64,000 bases of DNA, taken from positions 1 to 64,000 of the forward strand of contig JAQVCP010000004.1 in NCBI GenBank assembly GCA_028689735.1, in the 5' to 3' direction. Position 1 is the first letter of the stretch, and the number at the start of each line of letters is the position of its first letter. Shown here piece after piece: positions 16,223 through 23,984 of this stretch. Made by a program: the position numbers and the translations under genes. The stretch is from Hespellia sp. GTDB taxonomy: Bacteria; Bacillota; Clostridia; Lachnospirales; Lachnospiraceae. Below the pieces are notes generated by a model. That model ran no database searches. It was not told the DNA's origin and worked only from the letters and a program-made list of their open reading frames with translations.

Positions 16223-17527
16223 ATGCCACAATGTATAGTCGTTGCAGATGATCTGACGGGCGCAAATGCCACCGGAGTGTTATTGAAAAAAATGAACTAC
16301 AAAGCATACACGGTGATGAATATGGAGCGCATCGAGTTGTCGACAATGAAGGAATGTGATTGTCTATTATATCCCACAGACAGCAGAGGGGTGGAACCGG
16401 ATGTTGCCTACAACCGGGTGAAAAATGTTACAGAGCTTTTGAAGGCTGATGGTGTCAAGGTGTACGCACACCGCATCGACAGTACGCTCAGGGGGAATGT
16501 CGGATATGAGACGGATGCAATGCTTGACTGCCTTGGAGAGGACTATATCGCAATTGCAGCATCAGCATTTCCGTCATCCGGGAGAGTTATTATCGGAGGA
16601 TATATGCTGGTCAATGGCCTTCCGCTTCACAAGACGGATGCGGCATTGGATCCAAAGAAGCCGGTGAAGACTTCCGAGGTAAAGGCAGTCTTTCAGGAAC
16701 AGAGCAAATATCCGGTCGCGAGCATAAAAATGAAGGAGATGATGCATGGCAAGCATTATCTGGCGGAGGTAATAACGAACCTGGTGAAAGAAGGAAACCG
16801 GACGATTGTATTTGACTGTGTGACACAGGAGGATATGGATCTGATTGCAGATGCAGTGATTACAAGTAAGATTAAGTTCATTGCAGTGGACCCGGGCGTG
16901 TTTACCGCAACAATATCAAGAAAATTAATTGTTCCGGCAGAGAAAAAAGAAAAAAATAAGATTCTGGCAGTGGTCGGCAGTGTAAATCCAGTGACAAAGA
17001 CGCAGATGGAAGAGCTTTGGTTGTCCCAGAGAACTTACAATGTGTTTGTGAATACAAAGGAGCTGGTGGAAAGTGCCGAGCGAAGTCAGGCAGAGGTTGA
17101 AAGAGTTGTCGATGAAGTTATCAGCAACTGTCCACTGAACAGCATTTGTACTGTGACCGGTGATGGTCTGTATCCGGAGAACCGGATTGATTTTCAGTTT
17201 TATACAAACCGGGATCATACAGATGTAGAGGAAATCAGCAACCGAATTAATCTTGCTTTTGCAGATATCACAAAAAAGATATTTGAGAAAGAATCCGCTT
17301 TTAGAGGATTGTATACAAGTGGAGGAGATATTACCGTGGCTGTGTGCAGAGCATTTAACACCGCAGGTCTGACACTGATGGATGAAGTGCTTCCGCTGGC
17401 AGCTTACGGGCAGCTCCTGAAGGGCGAGTTTGATGGAGTTCACATTATCACTAAGGGAGGATCCCAGGGCGGCAGTGACGGAATCAACCAATGTATCACG
17501 TATCTGAAAGAAAAATTGTATATGTAG
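16223..17527 (+). CDS. dtnK: DUF1537 four-carbon acid sugar kinase (2), D-threonate kinase-like
   Basis: Second DUF1537 protein, 434 residues. Seen: [16 protein letters not shown] at the start (Asp9, Asp10, Gly13), [14 protein letters not shown], and a C-terminal ATP domain with [16 protein letters not shown] and [13 protein letters not shown]. Because pdxA2 follows directly, the best-supported role is phosphorylating D-threonate for PdxA2, as in the described DtnK-PdxA2 pathway to dihydroxyacetone phosphate. Of two adjacent ATGs, 16223 is 6 nt from AGGAGG while 16220 is only 3 nt away. Confidence 0.8.
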   Translation: MPQCIVVADDLTGANATGVLLKKMNYKAYTVMNMERIELSTMKECDCLLYPTDSRGVEPDVAYNRVKNVTELLKADGVKVYAHRIDSTLRGNVGYETDAMLDCLGEDYIAIAASAFPSSGRVIIGGYMLVNGLPLHKTDAALDPKKPVKTSEVKAVFQEQSKYPVASIKMKEMMHGKHYLAEVITNLVKEGNRTIVFDCVTQEDMDLIADAVITSKIKFIAVDPGVFTATISRKLIVPAEKKEKNKILAVVGSVNPVTKTQMEELWLSQRTYNVFVNTKELVESAERSQAEVERVVDEVISNCPLNSICTVTGDGLYPENRIDFQFYTNRDHTDVEEISNRINLAFADITKKIFEKESAFRGLYTSGGDITVAVCRAFNTAGLTLMDEVLPLAAYGQLLKGEFDGVHIITKGGSQGGSDGINQCITYLKEKLYM

Positions 17528-17541
17528 GAGGAACAAACATT

Positions 17542-18540
17542 ATGAGTAAAGCAATCGTTGCAGTACCAATTGGAGATCCGGCAGGAGTCGGACCGGAAAT
17601 CGTAGCAAAATCAATCGCATCAGAAAAAGTATTTGAAGTGGCTGACTGTATTATCGTCGGTGACATGACTGTGATGGAAAAGGCAATAGAAATCACAAAG
17701 ACAGATTTAAAAATAAAATGTATCGAGTCTCCAAAAGAGGCTGTATTTGAAAAAGGTGTATTAAACCTTATTGATTTAAGCAATATTGACCAGGACAAAT
17801 TTGAGTTTGGAAAGGTCAACGGCATGTGCGGAAAAGCGGCATATGAATATATTGCAAAGAGTATTGAACTTGCTAATAATGGCGAAGTCGATGCAGTGGC
17901 AACGACTCCGATCAATAAAGAATCCCTGAGGGCAGGCGGTATTAATTTTATCGGGCATACGGAGATTTTCGGAGCACTTACGAACACCGCAGATCCGCTC
18001 ACCATGTTTGAGACAAATGGTATGAGAGTGTTTTTCCTTACACGCCATGTTTCACTGAGAGAAATGCTTGATATGATCACAAAAGAGCGAATCAAGGATT
18101 ATGTAGTGCGCTGCCAGGATGCCCTGAAAAAGCTGGGTGTCACAGAAGGGACGATGGCAATTGCAGGTCTGAATCCACACAGTGGAGAGCATGGACTGTT
18201 CGGCTGGGAAGAAGTAAATGAAATCACACCGGCAGTGGAAGAGCTGAAAGCAGAAGGGTATGATGTCGTTGGACCGATCGGAGCAGATTCCGTCTTCCAT
18301 CAGGCAGCCCAGGGAAGATTCAACAGTGTACTTTCTCTCTACCATGATCAGGGACATATTGCGACAAAGACACTGGATTTTGAGAAGACAATTGCAATCA
18401 CCGGAGGTATGCCGATCCTGAGAACTTCTGTCGATCACGGAACTGCATTTGACATTGCGGGAAAAGACATCGTGAGTGCTGTGAGCATGATTGAAGCAAT
18501 TTTATTAGCAGCGAAATATTCACCAAATTATAAAAAGTAA
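17542..18540 (+). CDS. pdxA2: PdxA2-type 4-phospho-D-threonate dehydrogenase
   Basis: PdxA-family metal- and NAD-dependent oxidative decarboxylase, 332 residues. Seen: [12 protein letters not shown], metal ligand His139 in [19 protein letters not shown], and a second metal His in YHDQGH (about 268). PdxA acts in pyridoxal phosphate synthesis; the PdxA2 branch, found beside DUF1537 kinases, converts 4-phospho-D-threonate to dihydroxyacetone phosphate and CO2. Context supports PdxA2. The start with AGGAGG is at 17542; an upstream in-frame ATG at 17491 lies inside the previous gene. Confidence 0.88.
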   Translation: MSKAIVAVPIGDPAGVGPEIVAKSIASEKVFEVADCIIVGDMTVMEKAIEITKTDLKIKCIESPKEAVFEKGVLNLIDLSNIDQDKFEFGKVNGMCGKAAYEYIAKSIELANNGEVDAVATTPINKESLRAGGINFIGHTEIFGALTNTADPLTMFETNGMRVFFLTRHVSLREMLDMITKERIKDYVVRCQDALKKLGVTEGTMAIAGLNPHSGEHGLFGWEEVNEITPAVEELKAEGYDVVGPIGADSVFHQAAQGRFNSVLSLYHDQGHIATKTLDFEKTIAITGGMPILRTSVDHGTAFDIAGKDIVSAVSMIEAILLAAKYSPNYKK

Positions 18541-18568
18541 ATAGTTCACTTAAAGGAGGAACAAAGGT

Positions 18569-19969
18569 ATGGTAGGAGGATTAAGCGGCCCAAGAATGCT
18601 GGTTGCACTGGCAATCGCAATCGTAGTATTGGTAGTATTGGTATTAAAAACTAAAATTCATGCATTTCTTGCATTGATTATTGCAGCGAGTTTAGTAGGT
18701 GTTATCGGCGGAATGCCAATTACAGATACTGTTTTGGAAAATGGGACAACGCTGGGTATTATTAATTCCATTAAAAATGGATTCGGAGGCACACTGGGAA
18801 GTGTAGGTATCATCATTGGTTTTGGTGTTATGATGGGACAGATCTTCGAGATTTCAGGAGCAGCACAGAGAATGGCACATACATTTCTTGGACTGTTCGG
18901 CAAAAAGAGAGAAGAGGAAGCAATGGCAATCACAGGATTCCTTGTATCAATTCCAATTTTCTGTGATTCAGGATTCATGGTGCTTGCACCAATTGCAAAA
19001 GCTATTTCAAAAGCAACAAAGAAATCCGTAATTTCTATCGGGGTTGCACTTGCAGCAGGCCTTGTTATCACGCACTCCTTAGTTCCGCCAACCCCTGGCC
19101 CGTTAGGTGTATGTGGTATCTTTGGAATTGATGTAGGTAAGTTCATTTTAATCGCAATCGTACTTGCACTTCCAATGGCTGTGGCATGTATCGCTTATGC
19201 AAGACACCTTGGAAAGAAATACTATGTAGTACCAAACGAAAATGATGAGATGGTTAGAAGTGAGCCAAAAGCAGCTACATATGATGAGTCCTTTTCAATG
19301 AATACATCTGAAATGCCTTCTACATTGTTATCATTCCTGCCACTGGCAGTTCCGATTGTATTGATTTTAATTGCTACCATTACAAACGCAGTCGGTGCAA
19401 CAGACGGATTTATGAAAGTGTTCCAGTTTATTGGAAATCCAATTATCGCAGTTGGCCTTGGTCTTGTAATTGCTATCCTTACATTAGGAAGATGTGCAGA
19501 CAGACATACTTGCCTTCTTGAGATGGAAAAAGGTATGATGTCAGCTGGTATCATCATGTTACTGACAGGCGGCGGCGGAGCCCTTGGTCAGGTAATCAAA
19601 GACAGTGGTCTTGGCAACTATATGGCAGAAGGTATTGCAGCAACAGCAATCCCGGTCGTTGTTCTGCCACTGATTATTTCAACAGCAATGAGATTTATTC
19701 AGGGTTCCGGTACGGTCGCTATGACAACAGCAGCCAGCATCTCTGCACCAATCGTAATCGCAGCAGGAGCAAATCCATTCCTTGGAGCAATCGCTTGTTG
19801 TGTAGGTTCTTTATTCTTTGGATACTTCAATGATAGCTATTTCTGGGTTGTTAACAGAACACTTGGTATCAGCGAGGCAAAAGAACAGATTGAAATCTGG
19901 TCACTTACATCGACGGTTGCATGGGCAATTGGTGTTGTGGAAGTTTTAGTCTTGAATATCTTCTTCTAA
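18569..19969 (+). CDS. GntP-family acid sugar permease
   Basis: Integral membrane proton symporter of 466 residues, hydrophobic along most of its length. GntP-family segments visible are IPIFCDSGFMVLAPI, ITHSLVPPTPGPLGV and FIQGSGTVAMTTAAS. Family members carry gluconate, idonate and other sugar acids. Here it most likely imports the tetronate used by the preceding kinases. GGAGG precedes the ATG; the operon may end at the following terminator or read into the DeoR gene. Confidence 0.93.
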   Translation: MVGGLSGPRMLVALAIAIVVLVVLVLKTKIHAFLALIIAASLVGVIGGMPITDTVLENGTTLGIINSIKNGFGGTLGSVGIIIGFGVMMGQIFEISGAAQRMAHTFLGLFGKKREEEAMAITGFLVSIPIFCDSGFMVLAPIAKAISKATKKSVISIGVALAAGLVITHSLVPPTPGPLGVCGIFGIDVGKFILIAIVLALPMAVACIAYARHLGKKYYVVPNENDEMVRSEPKAATYDESFSMNTSEMPSTLLSFLPLAVPIVLILIATITNAVGATDGFMKVFQFIGNPIIAVGLGLVIAILTLGRCADRHTCLLEMEKGMMSAGIIMLLTGGGGALGQVIKDSGLGNYMAEGIAATAIPVVVLPLIISTAMRFIQGSGTVAMTTAASISAPIVIAAGANPFLGAIACCVGSLFFGYFNDSYFWVVNRTLGISEAKEQIEIWSLTSTVAWAIGVVEVLVLNIFF

Positions 19970-19986
19970 TCAGATAAGATAGAAGG

Positions 19987-20020
19987 GAGGGATGAGATTT
20001 TTGAATCTCATCCCTCTTTT
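19987..20020 (+). terminator. terminator after the GntP permease
   Basis: 13-bp perfect stem (19987-19999 with 20004-20016), TTTG loop, TTTT tail. Confidence 0.9.
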
Positions 20021-20085
20021 GACTGTATAGGAGTTCTGCGTATGCTGACTTTGCAGAAACATGTAAATATAAATGAGGTGATAAG

Positions 20086-20835
20086 ATGCTGGCAGCTGAG
20101 AGACATGAGAAAATTCTAGAGATTGTTCAAAATAAAGGAAGTGTTCTGGTCGAAGAACTCGCACAGAATCTGGGGGTAAGTACAATGACCATCCGCAGGG
20201 ATTTGGAGAAGCTTCAGGCATCCGGACGGATATCCAGATGTCATGGAGGTGCTGTTGCAAACCATGAAGAGGACTATGCAAAAAAACAGGTCAGTCACAA
20301 TGAAGACAAAAGAAAACTTGCAGCAATTGCAGCCGCGCTGGTAGGCCGAAGTGCGAGTGTTTATCTGGATGCGGGAACAACCACATATGAGATCGCAAAG
20401 TTTCTAAAGCAAAGAGAGGATCTTATGATCGTGACAAATGATCTGGAGATTGCAAGAGTCATCAATGAGGGAAAACCGGAGCTTATGGTATGCGGCGGCT
20501 TTGTACAGAAATCCACAGGAAGCATGTGGGGAAGTTATTCTGCCCAGATGATGAAGAATATTGTGGTAGATGTCGGTTTCTTTGGCGCGGCAACCATCAA
20601 TGATCGTTTCCAGGTTCTTACACCGACAGCGAATAAAGCATTTTTGAAACGTATGGTTGCAGAAAATTGTCAGCAGTCTTATCTGGTGGTGGATGATTCA
20701 AAATTCTCAAGACAGGCAATGAATGTCATCAATGATTTGTCGGATTATTCTGCTGTCATTACGAATAGAAGGTTTACAGAAAAGGAGCGTCAGCTTCTGG
20801 AAAAGATGAAGGTAGAGATTAAGGGGATGGAGTAA
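20086..20835 (+). CDS. DeoR/GlpR-family transcription regulator
   Basis: Repressor-type protein of 249 residues. The winged helix near the N-terminus carries VSTMTIRRDLEKLQASGRISRCHGG-like family residues, and the C-terminal sugar-phosphate sensor has LDAGTTTYEIAKFL and a VGFFGAATIND segment. It is the second regulator associated with the acid-sugar operon and probably senses a phosphorylated tetronate; no operator could be identified. Start supported by GAGGTGATAAG. The last nine sense codons form one arm of its own terminator. Confidence 0.87.
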   Translation: MLAAERHEKILEIVQNKGSVLVEELAQNLGVSTMTIRRDLEKLQASGRISRCHGGAVANHEEDYAKKQVSHNEDKRKLAAIAAALVGRSASVYLDAGTTTYEIAKFLKQREDLMIVTNDLEIARVINEGKPELMVCGGFVQKSTGSMWGSYSAQMMKNIVVDVGFFGAATINDRFQVLTPTANKAFLKRMVAENCQQSYLVVDDSKFSRQAMNVINDLSDYSAVITNRRFTEKERQLLEKMKVEIKGME

Positions 20836-20859
20836 TCCGTCCCCTTAATCTCTACCTTC
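20808..20859. terminator. terminator overlapping the DeoR gene end
   Basis: A 20-bp perfect stem (20808-20827 with 20840-20859), extendable by four more pairs (one G-U) to a four-base GTAA loop. The TAA stop (20833-20835) sits in that loop and the left arm is coding sequence. The T tail is weak (TTCTT). It lies between converging genes. Confidence 0.8.
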
Positions 20860-20920
20860 TTAACACGCAGCGTCCTGCTGCGCAAGTCTTTTTCCTTAAA
20901 CTGTTTTTATCCAGACCATT

Positions 20921-21655
20921 TTAATATTCAATATTCTGCAGGTACAAGCCTTTTGCATCGCAGGGGACACTGGCCTCTTCCTTACCGGAAAAAATGTTCT
21001 CGATTGCTTCTTTTTTACGCTTGTCTGTTCCGATATCAAGCAGAGTAGAAAGAATTATGCGAGGCATATTGTGCAGAAAATCGTTGCCGGTCAGGCGAAT
21101 CTGAATTTCCTCGCCGTCCTGACAGATGTTGATATCTGTGATTTCCTTTTCTGTGGATTTACTTTTCTTTACGGTTGAAAAATTCTTGAAATCATGTCTG
21201 CCCACAAGAAGGAGAGCTGCCTGTTTCATCGCTTCGACATCAGGAGCTTTGAAAGAATAGTAGGTGAACTTTCGGTCGAATACACTTGGAACTTCACCGA
21301 TTGCAATTCGATATAAATATGTTTTGGATTTGGCATTGAGGCTTGCATGAAAGCGTTCCGGGACTTCTACAGCCTCAATGACTGCAATGTCCATTGGAAG
21401 GTAACGGTTGAGGTAATGCTGAATCTCATGTATTTTCAAATCGCTGGTTGTCTTGAAGTTTATGACCTGCCCGTATGCATGAACGCCAACCTCAGTTCTT
21501 GCACCACAGAATATTTCGGTATCCTCATTGGTCATTTTTTTCAGAACCTCCGAGAGTTTGTTTGCGATAGTATTGGTGGATTCGCCTTTTCCGAGGCGCT
21601 GCCATCCCTGATAGCGGCTGCCGTCGTATTCGATTGTCAGTTTTATATTTCTCAT
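20921..21655 (-). CDS. truA: TruA-family tRNA pseudouridine synthase with Glu at the catalytic position
   Basis: TruA-type enzyme of 244 residues; the family makes pseudouridine at tRNA positions 38-40. The fold is recognisable (LTIEYDGSRYQGWQR, FHASLNAKSKTYLYRI, LLVGRHDFKNF, FLHNMPRIILSTLLDIG). The normally invariant catalytic motif RTDAGVHA reads RTEVGVHA, putting Glu55 where the catalytic Asp belongs; the codon is clearly GAG. This is probably a second, divergent truA paralogue. Altered or lost activity is an inference. Monocistronic, convergent with the DeoR gene. Confidence 0.85.
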   Translation of the reverse strand: MRNIKLTIEYDGSRYQGWQRLGKGESTNTIANKLSEVLKKMTNEDTEIFCGARTEVGVHAYGQVINFKTTSDLKIHEIQHYLNRYLPMDIAVIEAVEVPERFHASLNAKSKTYLYRIAIGEVPSVFDRKFTYYSFKAPDVEAMKQAALLLVGRHDFKNFSTVKKSKSTEKEITDINICQDGEEIQIRLTGNDFLHNMPRIILSTLLDIGTDKRKKEAIENIFSGKEEASVPCDAKGLYLQNIEY

Positions 21656-21710
21656 AGAATCTCCTTTATCCTTGAAGGATGTGAATGGTATTTGTTATTG
21701 ATTTTAGAGG

Positions 21711-21815
21711 GACAGCGGACTTGAGAATAGTGGGTGTCCGTTTGGTACATACTTAATATACAGGATGTGGGGGGATAATTCAAGGTTGGAAGTGGAGAGT
21801 GAGTGTCCCTATCCA
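21711..21815 (+). repeat. two degenerate intergenic repeat units
   Basis: Segments 21711-21750 and 21788-21815 share a GTGRGTGTCCNTTT-like core with 29402-29440 and 31011-31044, and in reverse orientation with the 48-bp repeats around the GntR gene. No gene is supported in this gap between truA and the thioesterase. Confidence 0.45.
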
Positions 21816-21888
21816 CATTTGCTGTGCTTTTTGGGGGTGACATGGTATAATCAATTGAAATGGGGAATAAAATCAGGAGGGAACAAAG

Positions 21889-22365
21889 ATGGACATGAAT
21901 GGAAGAACAGTGGAAAACTCTATTGTGGAGACAACACATATTATTCGGCCGAATCATTTGAATGGTTCAGGGCGATTGTTTGGTGGAATTTTGATGCAGT
22001 GGATTGATGAGGTCGCAGCTCTGTCAGCGATGAGGCATGCGAGGACGAATGTGACTACGGTGTCGGTGGACAACCTGAATTTTATGAAGTCTGCAAGAAG
22101 CAGGGATGTCGTTGTGCTCCGGGGACATGTCACCCATGTGGGCAATACTTCTCTGGAGGTACAGGTAGACACTTATGTGGAGGCAATGGACGGGAACAGG
22201 CATATGATTAATCGGGCATTTTTGACACTGGTCTGTCTGGGCGAGAATGATGCACCGACGAAGGTGGCGCCTTTGGTCCTGCAGACATTTGAGGAAAAAG
22301 AGGCATGGAAAGCCGGGGAAAAGAGAAGAGAAATGCGTAAAACGCGGAAAGAGGAAGGGTTTTAA
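21889..22365 (+). CDS. acyl-CoA thioesterase, hotdog fold
   Basis: Cytoplasmic acyl-CoA hydrolase of 158 residues of the BACH/YciA type. Seen: RPNHLNGSGRLFGGILMQWI followed by DEVAALSAMRHA, the hotdog helix with its active-site Asn and Asp/Glu, then VDNLNFMKSARSRDVVVL and a charged C-terminal tail (EKRREMRKTRKEE). Chain-length preference unknown. AGGAGGG precedes the ATG. Its TAA overlaps the stop of the converging 111-residue gene by 3 bp inside a shared terminator. Confidence 0.9.
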   Translation: MDMNGRTVENSIVETTHIIRPNHLNGSGRLFGGILMQWIDEVAALSAMRHARTNVTTVSVDNLNFMKSARSRDVVVLRGHVTHVGNTSLEVQVDTYVEAMDGNRHMINRAFLTLVCLGENDAPTKVAPLVLQTFEEKEAWKAGEKRREMRKTRKEEGF

Positions 22366-22388
22366 TCCGTCCTCTTTCCTGTTTTTTT
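22346..22388 (+). terminator. terminator spanning both convergent stops
   Basis: 10-bp perfect stem (22346-22355 with 22370-22379), further pairing inside, T7 tail at 22382-22388. The stops of both converging genes lie in the loop (TTAA at 22362-22365). Confidence 0.88.
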
Positions 22389-22697
22389 CTGCCGGGACTG
22401 TGTGAAAGAATCTGTGGAGCCATTTGGTGGTTTCATTGAGTTTACAAGATTGACGGTCTGGTCGATTTCCTGTCGTTCCTTCTCTGACTTTCCATTCTTG
22501 ATTACTTCCAGTACCAGCGAGATTTCATCGGAGCTGAAGCGAATCCCCCTTCGATTGGCCGTGGTAATCAGTGCCATGAGGATGGGGGCGAGACTTTCTC
22601 CGGCTTTGCCATTGGTCTGCTCAAAAGCTTTTTCAATCAGCTGCCGCTTCAGCGGATCCAGCTGTTTAATTCTCTGATCGTTCATCCATTCATTCAT
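22362..22697 (-). CDS. hypothetical protein, 111 residues
   Basis: Not recognised. The protein looks mostly helical and charged: N-terminal MNEWMNDQRIKQLDPLKRQL, a middle SLAPILMALITTANRRGIRF stretch, and a polar, probably disordered tail. No signal peptide or long membrane segment. Starts 3 nt after the stop of the upstream 163-residue gene with GAAGGA as ribosome binding site, so the two are cotranscribed. The ending inside the shared terminator and normal codon use support a real gene. Confidence 0.7.
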   Translation of the reverse strand: MNEWMNDQRIKQLDPLKRQLIEKAFEQTNGKAGESLAPILMALITTANRRGIRFSSDEISLVLEVIKNGKSEKERQEIDQTVNLVNSMKPPNGSTDSFTQSRQKKTGKRTD

Positions 22698-22700
22698 AGA

Positions 22701-23192
22701 TCAAATTCCTTCTTTCTTTTCATTTTCAGGATCGGGACAAGATGCATCGAATTCCTGTTGAAATACATTCTCATACATTTTAAACTGTTCCTGCTGTTCG
22801 GGGGATAAAAAGTTTTTCAAAAAATCAGTCTGAGAGCGCCCGGATTCGCCGGCGGACGCTGTCTGCATAGACTGCATCATTTGTACGGCCTGGAGCGTGG
22901 AGGTAATCTGCTGGATACTTTTCTGCTCACTGGGACGGAGGTAGGGCGTGATTTCATTTAGCATCTCCCAAAGAGACGGTGTGGTATGGACCTGGCTCTG
23001 CATGTGCAGCAAAGAGGGGGATGCCTTAAAGCAACTGACTGTATTTTTTAGCTCAATAAATTTGATGGCAATCGCCAGTGGCTGCCGCTCCTCCGGTGAA
23101 ACAAAGGAAAACATGAGTTTGATGAGATGAAGATAGGATGGCGTAGTCAGTTCGTCAAAAGGTGTCAGTGGGGTCTTATCGCTTTCCTGCAT
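22701..23192 (-). CDS. hypothetical protein, 163 residues
   Basis: Not recognised. Predicted helical and soluble; segments HLIKLMFSFVSPEERQPLAI and FLKNFLSPEQQEQFKMYENV look amphipathic, with a Met/Gln-rich linker (LQAVQMMQSMQ) between. Polar C-terminus. AAGGGAGGAA lies at good distance before the ATG. First gene of a two-gene unit with the 111-residue protein. In a spore former next to small coat-like genes, a sporulation-related role is conceivable but unsupported. Confidence 0.7.
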   Translation of the reverse strand: MQESDKTPLTPFDELTTPSYLHLIKLMFSFVSPEERQPLAIAIKFIELKNTVSCFKASPSLLHMQSQVHTTPSLWEMLNEITPYLRPSEQKSIQQITSTLQAVQMMQSMQTASAGESGRSQTDFLKNFLSPEQQEQFKMYENVFQQEFDASCPDPENEKKEGI

Positions 23193-23322
23193 CGGATTCC
23201 TCCCTTGGCAGCTTTGAGCGGAAATGACAGGGCCTGCGGGTATGTAGTATTGGGCGGGATATTTCGGGTCATGCCATGCTCTTTGCTTACTGAAATATCT
23301 ATATGCAGACTGCCTGGGAAAT

Positions 23323-23351
23323 ATGACAATCTTTCCTGAGATTCATATAAT
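23323..23351 (+). promoter_or_regulatory. sigma-A promoter of the 53-codon gene
   Basis: ATGACA (23323-23328), 17-bp spacer, TATAAT (23346-23351). Confidence 0.75.
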
Positions 23352-23384
23352 ATAGTATAAAGAAGAGAAAGACAGGAGAATGAT

Positions 23385-23546
23385 ATGAGAAACCGGTTGA
23401 TTATAGATGGAAATGCAGTTTATGAATTGGATGAGGAGTGTCTTCTGAAAAAGCAGCTTTTTGAGGAAGATACTGGAACCGCAGGGGAACAACTGAAAAA
23501 AGAAAATCAAAACCAGGGACAGAAGCGAAGAGCAAAGAAAGATTAA
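23385..23546 (+). CDS. small hypothetical protein, 53 residues
   Basis: Short gene with a near-consensus promoter and AGGAGA 6 nt before the ATG. The product begins MRNRLIIDGNAVYELDEECL and ends in a strongly charged, Lys/Arg-rich tail (QKRRAKKD). Function unknown. The tidy promoter, ribosome binding site and acidic-then-basic composition argue that it is expressed. It stands alone, converging with the Cys-rich protein gene 60 bp further on; no clear terminator was seen between them. Confidence 0.65.
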   Translation: MRNRLIIDGNAVYELDEECLLKKQLFEEDTGTAGEQLKKENQNQGQKRRAKKD

Positions 23547-23606
23547 ATTGCATGCTATGAATAATAAAAAAGAGAGGGTGCGTTTTGCACCCTCTGGTTC
23601 ATGCAA

Positions 23607-23837
23607 TTAGCAGCCACATCCGCCAAAGCCATCGCCGCAGAATAAGAGCAGTAAGATGATCCACAGGCAGCTGTTGTCGCCACAGTCATTTCCATGTCCG
23701 CCGCATCCGTTTCCGCATCCGCCACAGCAGAAAAGAAGAATGATAATCCACAGACAAGAATTGTTTCCTCCACTAATAGATCCGCCCTGATCGCATCCAC
23801 ATCCACATCCACAGTTTGTTGCAGTTAATTCGCTCAT
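23607..23837 (-). CDS. Cys/Gly-rich protein with two hydrophobic repeats
   Basis: 76 residues with 14 cysteines and many glycines. Two copies of NSCLWII-x-LL-x-F-C (26-38 and 55-67), 29 residues apart, are hydrophobic enough to lie in or on a membrane, separated by CCGGCGNGCGG-type linkers. It opens with NCGCGCGC. No known enzyme family. The composition resembles small sporulation and coat proteins, and the upstream region has a sigma-K-like -10. Start at M 23837 follows GGAGG by 8 nt; the in-frame ATG at 23852 has no such site. Confidence 0.75.
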   Translation of the reverse strand: MSELTATNCGCGCGCDQGGSISGGNNSCLWIIILLFCCGGCGNGCGGHGNDCGDNSCLWIILLLLFCGDGFGGCGC

Positions 23838-23875
23838 TGATAAATCCTCCATAAGAAATTTGTTTATTTACAGTT

Positions 23876-23884
23876 TATAATATG
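23876..23884 (-). promoter_or_regulatory. possible sigma-K type -10 element
   Basis: On the minus strand CATATTATA matches the sigma-K -10 pattern CATA-N3-TA, 38 bp before the start codon of the Cys-rich gene. An AC-containing -35 (ACACC) lies about 14 nt upstream. No good sigma-A promoter is seen. Confidence 0.35.
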
Positions 23885-23984
23885 CAAGGAGTGCAAAAGG
23901 TGTTTCTGTTTTTTCCTATCTTTTTCTGATTCTATTTACAGGATGTCGAATATCATGATAATAAGAAGGGAAAAGGGGAAAATC

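Noticed and set aside
23555..23812. Second frame over the Cys-rich gene
   Set aside because: The alternative product is Ala/Asp-rich low-complexity sequence from reading GC-rich repeats out of frame; the other frame has the ribosome binding site and the internal repeat.
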